From contig JAZKEO010000032.1 in the NCBI GenBank assembly GCA_040386975.1, forward strand, positions 100,458-164,457: a stretch of 64,000 bases of DNA. The letters are read 5' to 3'. Made by a program: the position numbers and the translations under genes. The notes below the pieces were generated by a model that searched no databases, was not told the DNA's origin, and saw only the letters and a program-made list of their open reading frames with translations. Position 1 is the first letter of the stretch, and every line of letters starts with the position of its first letter. Of the stretch, positions 27,447 through 34,555 are shown piece after piece. Origin of the DNA: M2408 sp040386975. GTDB lineage: Bacteria; Bacteroidota; Bacteroidia; Flavobacteriales_D; Crocinitomicaceae.

Positions 27447-27470
27447 AGTTTAATATTTTAAGTTTTATAA

Positions 27471-30400
27471 TTATCTCACAATTTGGAAAATACCTTCTCC
27501 AGACATTTCATCACCGTTTATTCCTGTCCCTGAATAAAAATAGAAATATGTACCTTCTTCAGCCAAATTTCCATTTTGAACAAAGCCACTCCAATTTGGA
27601 GTTGCTTCAGTACCTTCAAACATCACATTTCCCCAACGATTTAGAATTGTGTAACTAAATTTCGCAAAATAAGTCGGAGCCAAAGTAAATTCGTCGTTTA
27701 TATTATCTCCATTTGGTGTGTAAATATTTGGAAGAAAAACCGTTGGTTTTGGTAATATTGTAAAAGTTAAACTTGTTGAATCAATACAAATTCCTTGATG
27801 AGCATATAAAGTCACCATGAAAGTATTTGGTTCATCATAAGTTGATTCTTGATTAGAAATATCAACTCCAAATTCTTGTTCCCCATTACCAAAATCCCAA
27901 TCGTAAGAGGTTGCGTTTTGACTGTTATTAAAAAACGTAACATTCAAAGGAATTTCACTTGTAATTGGAGTTGTTGTAAAACTTGCCACAATTGGGTCTA
28001 AAATTTCAACTAAAACACTACCGCTATCAGCACAAACTTGGTCGATAACTGAGAAAAAATAAGTTCCACTTGTTAAGTTTTGAGTATTTAATGTGTTGCT
28101 TACTATTGGACCATTGATTCCTGGCCCTTTCCAAACATAAGTAGGTGTTCCAGTTACACCTGAAACAACAGCATTTGCAAGACCAGTAGGAGTACAAAAA
28201 ACAGAAGGATTTTGGGTAAGAGCATCAATACTTAAAGTGTGGTTTAAAACAACCGAAACATTTTCTGTAGCAAAATTACCACAAACATCAGTCGCGGTAA
28301 CAACTAAATTTACAGTTCCATTATTAATTGTTGGTTGAATTATATTAGCACCAGTTAAACCATTACTCCAAGTATAGGAATACGGTGAAAATCCATTACT
28401 TGCTAAGGCACTTAATGTTAAATTTGGATTTGGACACAAAATTGAAACATCATTTGCAACTAAACTAACCGTTGGATCAGGGGCATCGATAATTGTAATA
28501 GTTTCCGTAACACTATTAAAACAGTCGTCAGTTGCTGTAGCAGTAAATGTTTGCGCTCCTGATGTTAAGCCATAGACTTGAGTTCCAGTTTGACCATTAC
28601 TCCAAGTTATCGTTAAAGCAGAGGAACCACCAGTTCCAACGGCCGTCATTAAAACAGAATCTTCAATACAAGTTGCCAATGGAGCTGATAAATCTAAATC
28701 AATTGGAGGAGGATCCATTAAGGTTAAAGTCAAAGTTTGTGTTGCAGTATTTCCACAATTATCAGTAGCGGTAACATCAAAATTTTGAGATCCTATTGTT
28801 AACATTGAAACAGAGATTGGTGTTCCACTTGCCCCATTACTCCAAGTATATGTATAAGGAGCAAAACCATTACTTGCTAATGCTGTCAAGGGAACTGAGT
28901 TGCTTCCACAAAAGATAGTTACATCGTTTGCAACTAAATTTATAATTGGGTCTGGAGCGTCAAAAAATGCAAAATCTTCTGTAATTTGATTGCCACAATC
29001 ATCAGTAACCGTAATCGTATATGTTGGATTCGTAGCGGTTAAGCAATAAACAAAATTTCCTGTTCCACCATTGCTCCAAGTTGTTACTAATGGCTCAACT
29101 CCACCTGTAGGAAAAGCAGATACTTCTACTGAATCTTCAATACACGTTCTTGCAACATCATCTACAACCAAAAACATCGGAGGTGGTGGGGATTGTGTAA
29201 TAGTAACAGAACTTTGAAAAGTAAATTCACAAAAATCCTCAATAGTTACTGTATATGTTTGTGAACCAAGTCCATTTATAGCACCAGGAACGGTATCGTT
29301 ATTTTCTGCTCCATTACTCCAAAGATAAGAATAGGGTGGAGTTCCTCCAATGACCTCAACAATCATTGGTACTGAATCATTAGGACAAAATACTTCTGGT
29401 GCATTTGTATTTGCTGCAAAAATTGGTTCTTCTGATATGGTTAAATCTTGAGTAACTACTACGACATCTCCACATTCGGAAATAAATGTTGCTGTAATAA
29501 TTACGGTTTCATTTCCTTCTAAAACTCCATCTTGAATTGCGTGCATTGAAACAATTACTGTATCTTCATTTGGAAGAAAAACTATCGGATTAGTCATTGG
29601 TTCGTAATCATTTGCATCAGCAGTTCCTGTTAAAGTATAATTAACAATAAAAGTTTCAGAAATTTGAGATTGCGGTCTTGTAAAAATGAAGTTTGCGTCT
29701 GTACATTCTTCATATATAATTGTATCACCAGTAACTGTTGATAAATTAATATTAACACCATTTGAAGATAAACTTCCCGCTTGTAGAAAAACTCCAGAAT
29801 CATATTGTTGATCATTTGCATCAGCAATAACGAGTTTAAGATGATAAGTTTGGCCACACTGAACAGCACTTATGGCTTGCAAAGGGACAGTTAAACCATC
29901 AAATCTTACGATTAGAGGATCGGTGTCAAAAGGAGCTGTAAAACCGTCACCATTATCGATATAGAGCGTACTATTATCTACATCATTAATATTAGCAATT
30001 GAAACGGGAGAGGTTGTACCTGGAATCAAGGCAATATTAACAGCATTATTTGAAAAAGTACCATTAATTCCAGGACCACTAATAAAAAATCCAAAAACAT
30101 CATTATAATCATTTACGAATTCTAAATACTCTTCTGATGCGAATACGTAATCAAATTTGATTGTATCTGAAATAGGAATAAAATCAAATTCTAAAATGGC
30201 TGCATCACGGCTACTATCTGGTGCTAAAATTATGTCTAAATCATCGTCATGAAAATCTGTACCTGTTGTATCAGAAGCAAGGTTAGAATCATTTGGTCCT
30301 ATTGCATTGCTTACATTACCAGTCGAAAGTATAACTCCGCTATTGAATCCAACATTTGAATTTCCACCAAATTCTCCAATTTGTATTGAGGTACCATTAA

Positions 30401-30542
30401 AAGTTACATTTGAAATTGTAACACCAGAGCCAGCCAAAACGTTTTGAACAAGTTGTTGAGGTGTTAAAGTATTATTGACGGTTAATTGTCCAAAAGCTAT
30501 TGCGCTTAAAGTAGTAAATAGAAGAAAAAGAATTTTTTTCAT
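27471..30542 (-). CDS. Choice-of-anchor L adhesin with repeats, PKD and type B T9SS CTD
   Basis: A 1023-aa secreted protein. Signal peptide about 1-19; choice-of-anchor L domain about 24-260 (GFNSGVILSTGN, DYVFASEEYLEFVNDYNDVFG, split at Glu138); Calx-beta-like domain about 265-370 (GTADANDY, GVLEGNETVIIT); SprB-like repeat about 375-450; a duplicated two-domain unit A1-B1-A2-B2 at 452-770; a further Ig-like domain to about 848; PKD about 850-930 (SYDWDFGNG); gliding-motility C-terminal domain about 934-1023 (FLPNIYTPNGDNIND, NRWGNVMFEG). Likely a surface adhesin or matrix protein. A TAAATTTG element lies 52 bp upstream. Confidence 0.92.
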   Translation of the reverse strand: MKKILFLLFTTLSAIAFGQLTVNNTLTPQQLVQNVLAGSGVTISNVTFNGTSIQIGEFGGNSNVGFNSGVILSTGNVSNAIGPNDSNLASDTTGTDFHDDDLDIILAPDSSRDAAILEFDFIPISDTIKFDYVFASEEYLEFVNDYNDVFGFFISGPGINGTFSNNAVNIALIPGTTSPVSIANINDVDNSTLYIDNGDGFTAPFDTDPLIVRFDGLTVPLQAISAVQCGQTYHLKLVIADANDQQYDSGVFLQAGSLSSNGVNINLSTVTGDTIIYEECTDANFIFTRPQSQISETFIVNYTLTGTADANDYEPMTNPIVFLPNEDTVIVSMHAIQDGVLEGNETVIITATFISECGDVVVVTQDLTISEEPIFAANTNAPEVFCPNDSVPMIVEVIGGTPPYSYLWSNGAENNDTVPGAINGLGSQTYTVTIEDFCEFTFQSSVTITQSPPPPMFLVVDDVARTCIEDSVEVSAFPTGGVEPLVTTWSNGGTGNFVYCLTATNPTYTITVTDDCGNQITEDFAFFDAPDPIINLVANDVTIFCGSNSVPLTALASNGFAPYTYTWSNGASGTPISVSMLTIGSQNFDVTATDNCGNTATQTLTLTLMDPPPIDLDLSAPLATCIEDSVLMTAVGTGGSSALTITWSNGQTGTQVYGLTSGAQTFTATATDDCFNSVTETITIIDAPDPTVSLVANDVSILCPNPNLTLSALASNGFSPYSYTWSNGLTGANIIQPTINNGTVNLVVTATDVCGNFATENVSVVLNHTLSIDALTQNPSVFCTPTGLANAVVSGVTGTPTYVWKGPGINGPIVSNTLNTQNLTSGTYFFSVIDQVCADSGSVLVEILDPIVASFTTTPITSEIPLNVTFFNNSQNATSYDWDFGNGEQEFGVDISNQESTYDEPNTFMVTLYAHQGICIDSTSLTFTILPKPTVFLPNIYTPNGDNINDEFTLAPTYFAKFSYTILNRWGNVMFEGTEATPNWSGFVQNGNLAEEGTYFYFYSGTGINGDEMSGEGIFQIVR

Positions 30543-30593
30543 ATGTTTAAAAAAATGAGTACGTAAAAATATAAATTTAATTTAACTTTAACG

Positions 30594-30601
30594 CAAATTT
30601 A
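30594..30601 (-). promoter_or_regulatory. Bacteroidota -7 promoter element for the adhesin gene
   Basis: CAAATTTA on plus reads TAAATTTG on minus (TAnnTTTG), 52 bp before the start. A nearby 7-bp inverted repeat TATAATT/AATTATA (30608-30625) lies just upstream, possibly an operator. Confidence 0.45.
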
Positions 30602-30646
30602 TAAACGTATAATTTGGCAATTATAGCAAAGCAAAATCCTAAAAAA

Positions 30647-32038
30647 ATGCAAAATACTCAAAATTACATTCAAAAAAATAAGGATAAATTCTTAAATGAA
30701 TTGATAGATTTATTGAAAATCCCCTCTATTTCAGCTGATAAAGCTTATATCAAAGATGTTCAAAAAGCAGCGGAAACTGTTGCTCAAGAATTAAAAAATG
30801 CGGGAGCGGAAAAGGTGCAAATTTTCCCAACTGCTGGTCATGCTATTGTTTATGGTGAAAAAATCATTGATGCTTCTTTACCAACAGTTTTGGTTTATGG
30901 ACATTACGATGTACAGCCTGCTGATCCGATTGAATTGTGGACAAATCCAGCTTTTGAGCCAATCATAAAAACAACTGAAATTCATCCTGAGGGAGCAATT
31001 TTTGCTCGTGGGTCTTGTGATGACAAAGGTCAAATGTTTATGCATGTGAAAGCCGTTGAAGCGATGATTCAAAACAATGAACTTCCTTGCAATGTTAAGT
31101 TCATGATTGAAGGTGAAGAGGAAGTTGGAAGCGTTAATTTGGGAACATTTATTTCAGAAAATAAAGAACTGTTGAAAGCAGATATCATTTTGGTTTCAGA
31201 TACTGGAATGTTAGCCAATGATACACCTTCCATCACCACAGGTTTGAGAGGATTGAGTTATGTTGAGGTTGAAGTTACCGGTCCAAATCGCGATTTACAT
31301 TCAGGTTTATATGGAGGTTGTGTGGCGAACCCAATCAATGCTTTAACAAAAATGATTGCCTCTTTACATGATGAAAATAATCACATTACGATTCCTGGAT
31401 TTTACGATAAAGTTCAAGAATTGTCTGATAATGAACGCAATGAAATGGCAAAAGCCCCTTTTAGTCACGAAAAATATTGCAAAGCTTTGGATATCAATGA
31501 TGTTTCAGGTGAAAAAGGATATTCAACTCCTGAAAGAGGTTCGATTCGCCCAACTTTAGACGTAAATGGAATTTGGGGTGGTTACACGGGAGAAGGAGCA
31601 AAAACGGTTATTGCATCAAAAGCGTATGCGAAAATTTCGATGCGACTTGTTCCACATCAAATGCCAAATGAAATTACTGAATTATTTCAAAAACACTTTG
31701 AATCTATTGCACCACAGGGAATTAAAGTTATTGTAACTCCTCATCATGGTGGTGAGCCAGTTGTAACCCCAATTGATTCTTTGGCTTATCAAGCAGCAAG
31801 TTTTGCTTATGAAACAACGTTTGGTAAAAAACCAATTCCAGTGAGAAGCGGTGGAAGTATTCCAATTATTGCACTTTTTGAACAAGTTTTGGGGTTAAAA
31901 ACAATCATGATGGGCTTTGGTTTGGATAGCGATGCAATTCACTCGCCAAATGAACATTTTGGTTTGTTTAATTTTTACAAGGGAATTGAAACGATACCTT
32001 ATTTTTATAGTGAATTTACTAAATTGACGAAAAAATGA
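30647..32038 (+). CDS. M20 family metallopeptidase (dipeptidase-like)
   Basis: A 463-aa cytoplasmic dinuclear zinc peptidase. The start at 30647 (MQNTQNYIQKNKDKF) is preferred over a TTG at 30614 because the extension is AT-rich intergenic sequence. Metal-site motifs: VLVYGHYDVQPAD (H and D), RGSCDDKGQ (bridging D), EGEEEVGS (catalytic and metal E), VSDTGM (D) and the C-terminal AIHSPNEHF (H). The dimerisation lid domain sits between about residues 205 and 330. A carnosinase/Cys-Gly dipeptidase-like preference is typical of this subfamily. It overlaps the next lipoprotein gene by 4 bp. Confidence 0.93.
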   Translation: MQNTQNYIQKNKDKFLNELIDLLKIPSISADKAYIKDVQKAAETVAQELKNAGAEKVQIFPTAGHAIVYGEKIIDASLPTVLVYGHYDVQPADPIELWTNPAFEPIIKTTEIHPEGAIFARGSCDDKGQMFMHVKAVEAMIQNNELPCNVKFMIEGEEEVGSVNLGTFISENKELLKADIILVSDTGMLANDTPSITTGLRGLSYVEVEVTGPNRDLHSGLYGGCVANPINALTKMIASLHDENNHITIPGFYDKVQELSDNERNEMAKAPFSHEKYCKALDINDVSGEKGYSTPERGSIRPTLDVNGIWGGYTGEGAKTVIASKAYAKISMRLVPHQMPNEITELFQKHFESIAPQGIKVIVTPHHGGEPVVTPIDSLAYQAASFAYETTFGKKPIPVRSGGSIPIIALFEQVLGLKTIMMGFGLDSDAIHSPNEHFGLFNFYKGIETIPYFYSEFTKLTKK

Positions 32039-32502
32039 AGAACCTATTTGTAGTTTTATTTGTTTCCTTTCTTGTTTTTTCTTGCGAATTTAAGGATGTT
32101 GATTTTGGTGGAGTTGAGAGTTATAATGTTGAAAGTTTTGAAAACAACGAATTGCTTTTAAACCTTAGTTTCAAACTCAATAATGAAAACGGATTTAAAA
32201 TAAAAGTAAAACCTTCAAAATTGAATGTTTTTGTTGAAAATCAAGACATGGGAACAGCGTTTTTGGATAAAAAAATTGTTTTTAAAAAGAAAAGCGAAGG
32301 AATTTATCAAACAAAAGTGCGTTTTAAATTAGCTGACGGAGCCATGTTTTCTGCAATGAAATTCGTTGGGAAAAAACAATTAAATGTACGTTTTGTTGGT
32401 AAAGTAAAAGGATCTGTTTTTTGTATATCAAAGAAATTTCCAGTCGATGAGACGAAAACTATTGATGCCTCTAAATTGAATTTCCAGCAATTTTTTCAGT
32501 AG
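32035..32502 (+). CDS. LEA type 2-like lipoprotein
   Basis: A 155-aa lipoprotein: MKNLFVVLFVSFLVFSC with lipobox Cys17. The mature protein matches the LEA14/WHy beta-sandwich pattern (ESYNVESFENNELLLNLSFK, NENGFKIKVKPSKLNVFV, split by NLNN), with alternating hydrophobic strands and an ending KKFPVDETKTI. In Bacteroidota such small lipoproteins are common and uncharacterised. Its ATG overlaps the M20 peptidase stop (ATGA), so translation is coupled. Function unknown. Confidence 0.75.
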   Translation: MKNLFVVLFVSFLVFSCEFKDVDFGGVESYNVESFENNELLLNLSFKLNNENGFKIKVKPSKLNVFVENQDMGTAFLDKKIVFKKKSEGIYQTKVRFKLADGAMFSAMKFVGKKQLNVRFVGKVKGSVFCISKKFPVDETKTIDASKLNFQQFFQ

Positions 32503-32507
32503 GTTTT

Positions 32508-32600
32508 TGTATCGCTAAGGTCTGCTAAGTTTACGCAAAATGCGCTAAGAGTTTTACTCATTACTTGGTGAACTTTGCGTTTTTTCTTTCCTATCTTTGC
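32508..32600. repeat. CTTTGCG/CGCTAAG intergenic word cluster
   Basis: The gap holds ATCGCTAAGG, TGCTAAGTTTACGCAAAATG, GCGCTAAGAG, ACTTTGCG and ATCTTTGCGAT. These are inverted and direct copies of the words at 8817-8926 and 15671-15745. The last copy overlaps the -7 element at 32592-32599. Confidence 0.45.
32592..32599 (+). promoter_or_regulatory. Bacteroidota -7 promoter element
   Basis: TATCTTTG (TAnnTTTG) lies 21 bp before the ATG at 32621. Confidence 0.55.
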
Positions 32601-32620
32601 GATAAAGTTTTTAAACTAAA

Positions 32621-33199
32621 ATGACACAATTATCAAATCTCCCAAACTTTGAACTTATTTCCAAAGGAAAATGCACTTCTTTTTTGGATGAAAATCAACT
32701 TTCAACTTTTCATGAGTTAATTGAGTTTGTTGCAAAAATCCCTTATGGCCGAAATTCAAAAAGTGGAGATTTTTACCTAATTTTTTTAGAAAATAAAGCT
32801 ACTTGTTCCACGAAACATGGTTTTTTGATGGAGATTTGTGAGTTGAATAATATTTTGGAAGTCGAATTGATGGTGGGCATTTTTTTGATGTCGGGAGATT
32901 ATTCTTCAAAAATAAAACCAGTCTTGGATTTACACAATTTAGAGGCTCTTCCAGAAGCACATTGTTATTTGCGTTTTAACAATCAACGTTTTGATTTCAC
33001 AACTCAAAATAGTGAAGTAAAATCTTTTGAATCTTTTTTAATTCGCGAGCAACGTTGCGATTCGCATCAAGTATTTGACTGGAAACCTATGATTCACAAA
33101 AATTTTTTAGAATCTTGGTTGAAAAGAAAAAATCTTGGTTTTACTGTTGATGAACTTTGGGAAATACGTGAAACATGTATTTTAAAGTTGAGTGAATAG
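32621..33199 (+). CDS. Transglutaminase-like superfamily protein (predicted)
   Basis: A 192-aa cytoplasmic protein without a signal peptide. The order and spacing of Cys62 (KATCSTKHGFLMEICE), His114 (EAHCYLRF) and Asp125 (QRFDFTTQN) fit the Cys-His-Asp triad of the transglutaminase/NAT fold, and the strands around H and D have the expected beta pattern. Similar small proteins are annotated hypothetical in Bacteroidota. It has its own promoter element and is followed 56 bp later by dusB. The catalytic assignment is an inference from the triad alone; substrate unknown. Confidence 0.5.
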   Translation: MTQLSNLPNFELISKGKCTSFLDENQLSTFHELIEFVAKIPYGRNSKSGDFYLIFLENKATCSTKHGFLMEICELNNILEVELMVGIFLMSGDYSSKIKPVLDLHNLEALPEAHCYLRFNNQRFDFTTQNSEVKSFESFLIREQRCDSHQVFDWKPMIHKNFLESWLKRKNLGFTVDELWEIRETCILKLSE

Positions 33200-33243
33200 G
33201 AAATACCTGAAAAACCTAATTTTTCTAAAACTAAAAAAAGTCT

Positions 33244-33251
33244 TAACTTTG
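33244..33251 (+). promoter_or_regulatory. Bacteroidota -7 element almost abutting the dusB start codon
   Basis: TAACTTTG (TAnnTTTG) ends 4 bp before the ATG at 33256, so the transcript would begin at or within a few bases of the start codon. Confidence 0.55.
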
Positions 33252-33255
33252 CACC

Positions 33256-34251
33256 ATGGTTAAAATTCGTGATATAGAATTGGGTGAATTTCCTTTGCTT
33301 CTTGCTCCAATGGAAGATGTAAGTGATCCACCGTTTCGTGCTTTGTGTAAAAAACATGGAGCCGATTTGATGTACACCGAATTTATTTCCTCCGAAGGTT
33401 TGATTCGCGATGCAGCAAAAAGCGTTAAGAAATTAGATATTTACGAATACGAACGACCTGTTGGCATTCAGATTTTTGGTTACGATATCGACAGCATGTT
33501 GAAATCGACCGAGATTATTGAAAAAACAAATCCCGATATCATTGACATCAATTATGGTTGTCCAGTAAAAAAAGTAACCTGCAAAGGAGCTGGAGCTGGA
33601 ATGTTACAAGATATTCCGAAGTTAATTCGCATGACAGCTGAAATTGTTAAAGCGACAAATCTTCCTGTAACCGTAAAAACGCGTTTGGGTTGGGACGAAG
33701 ACACAAAATTTGTTGTTGATACAGCCGAAAGATTACAAGATGTTGGTATTGAGGCAATTTCAATTCACGGAAGAACCAGAAAACAATTATACAAAGGTGA
33801 TGCTGATTGGACATTAATTGGTGATGTGAAAGCAAATTCACGTATGAAAATTCCTATTTTTGGAAATGGAGACATTGATTCTGCTGAAAAAGCCTTGGCT
33901 TATAAAAACCGTTATGGAGTTGACGGAATTATGATTGGTCGTGCAAGTATTGGAAATCCTTGGTTTTTTAATGAAGTTAGACATTACCTAAATACAGGAG
34001 AAAAATTAGCTGGCCCAACTTTGGCTAATCGGGTGCAAGCTGCTCGTGAACATTTGTTGATGAGTGTGCAATGGAAAGGCGAAATGCTCGGAATTGCCGA
34101 AATGAAACGTCATTATTCAAATTACTTCAGAGGATATAGTAATTTCAAGTCTTACCGAATGAAATTGGTTACTTCTTTCCATTTGGATGAAATTTTGGAA
34201 ACTTTAGATTTTATCGAAAACAACCAAGAAGAATTTGAGATGGTCATGTAA
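33256..34251 (+). CDS. dusB: tRNA-dihydrouridine synthase
   Basis: A 331-aa FMN-dependent TIM-barrel enzyme that reduces uridine in the tRNA D-loop. Motifs: LLAPMEDVSDPPFR (FMN-binding strand 1), INYGCPVKKV with the catalytic cysteine in GCP, SIHGRTRKQLYKGDADW, FGNGDIDS, and GIMIGRASIGNPWFF, which bind FMN phosphate. The C-terminal helical tRNA-binding domain contains the MKRHYSNYFRGY segment typical of DusB. Length fits DusB (about 320-335). The GTG/ATG choice is clear; the ATG lies 4 bp after a strong -7 element. Confidence 0.96.
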   Translation: MVKIRDIELGEFPLLLAPMEDVSDPPFRALCKKHGADLMYTEFISSEGLIRDAAKSVKKLDIYEYERPVGIQIFGYDIDSMLKSTEIIEKTNPDIIDINYGCPVKKVTCKGAGAGMLQDIPKLIRMTAEIVKATNLPVTVKTRLGWDEDTKFVVDTAERLQDVGIEAISIHGRTRKQLYKGDADWTLIGDVKANSRMKIPIFGNGDIDSAEKALAYKNRYGVDGIMIGRASIGNPWFFNEVRHYLNTGEKLAGPTLANRVQAAREHLLMSVQWKGEMLGIAEMKRHYSNYFRGYSNFKSYRMKLVTSFHLDEILETLDFIENNQEEFEMVM

Positions 34252-34313
34252 GACCATTTCAATAAAATCAATTAGCAATATTATAATCTGTTTTTTCACG
34301 AGAAATCTTTGAA

Positions 34314-34482
34314 CCGCCTAGGAATAGAGAGCGTTAAGAAAATGCGAATTTTGGCGCAAAAAAAGAAAACAGTGTTTGAGTGCAGCGAGTTTGTTTTCTT
34401 TTAAGTCAAAATGAAGTGTTTTTAGCGAAGTATTCCAAGCGGAGATTTTTTTGTTACTTTTTTTATGGTTGAAAAAAAGTAA
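34314..34482 (+). repeat. Composite hairpin element, copy 2 (conserved loop GTGTTTGAGTGCAGCGAGTT)
   Basis: Outer arms CCGCCTAGGAATA (34314-34326) and TATTCCAAGCGG (34431-34442) pair apart from an internal 3-nt mismatch. ATTTTG (34348-34353) pairs with CAAAAT (34407-34412). The inner arms AAAAGAAAACA (34361-34371) and TGTTTTCTTTT (34392-34402) pair perfectly around the 20-nt loop. The final hairpin is TTACTTTTTTT/AAAAAAAGTAA (34454-34482). The plan matches 477-628. It lies 62 bp after the dusB stop. Confidence 0.75.
34454..34482. terminator. Terminator-like hairpin
   Basis: TTACTTTTTTT (34454-34464) and AAAAAAAGTAA (34472-34482) form a perfect 11-bp stem with loop ATGGTTG, downstream of dusB. 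A terminator role is inferred. Confidence 0.4.
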
Positions 34483-34529
34483 AACGATAATCTATAATTT
34501 CTTGATTTTAAGGAGACGTAAATTTTTCA

Positions 34530-34537
34530 TACCTTTG
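34530..34537 (+). promoter_or_regulatory. Bacteroidota -7 promoter element for the S9 peptidase
   Basis: TACCTTTG (TAnnTTTG) lies 18 bp before the ATG at 34556 and supports that start. Confidence 0.6.
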
Positions 34538-34555
34538 AATTCTAAATTCTCAAAA

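Larger units (their letters stand above)
34252..34555. other. 304-bp intergenic region dusB to S9 peptidase
   Basis: This gap holds the second copy of the composite hairpin element (34314-34482), its terminal hairpin (34454-34482) and a TACCTTTG -7 element (34530-34537). No coding sequence is supported; the in-frame extension of the peptidase into this gap starts within the hairpin. Confidence 0.7.
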
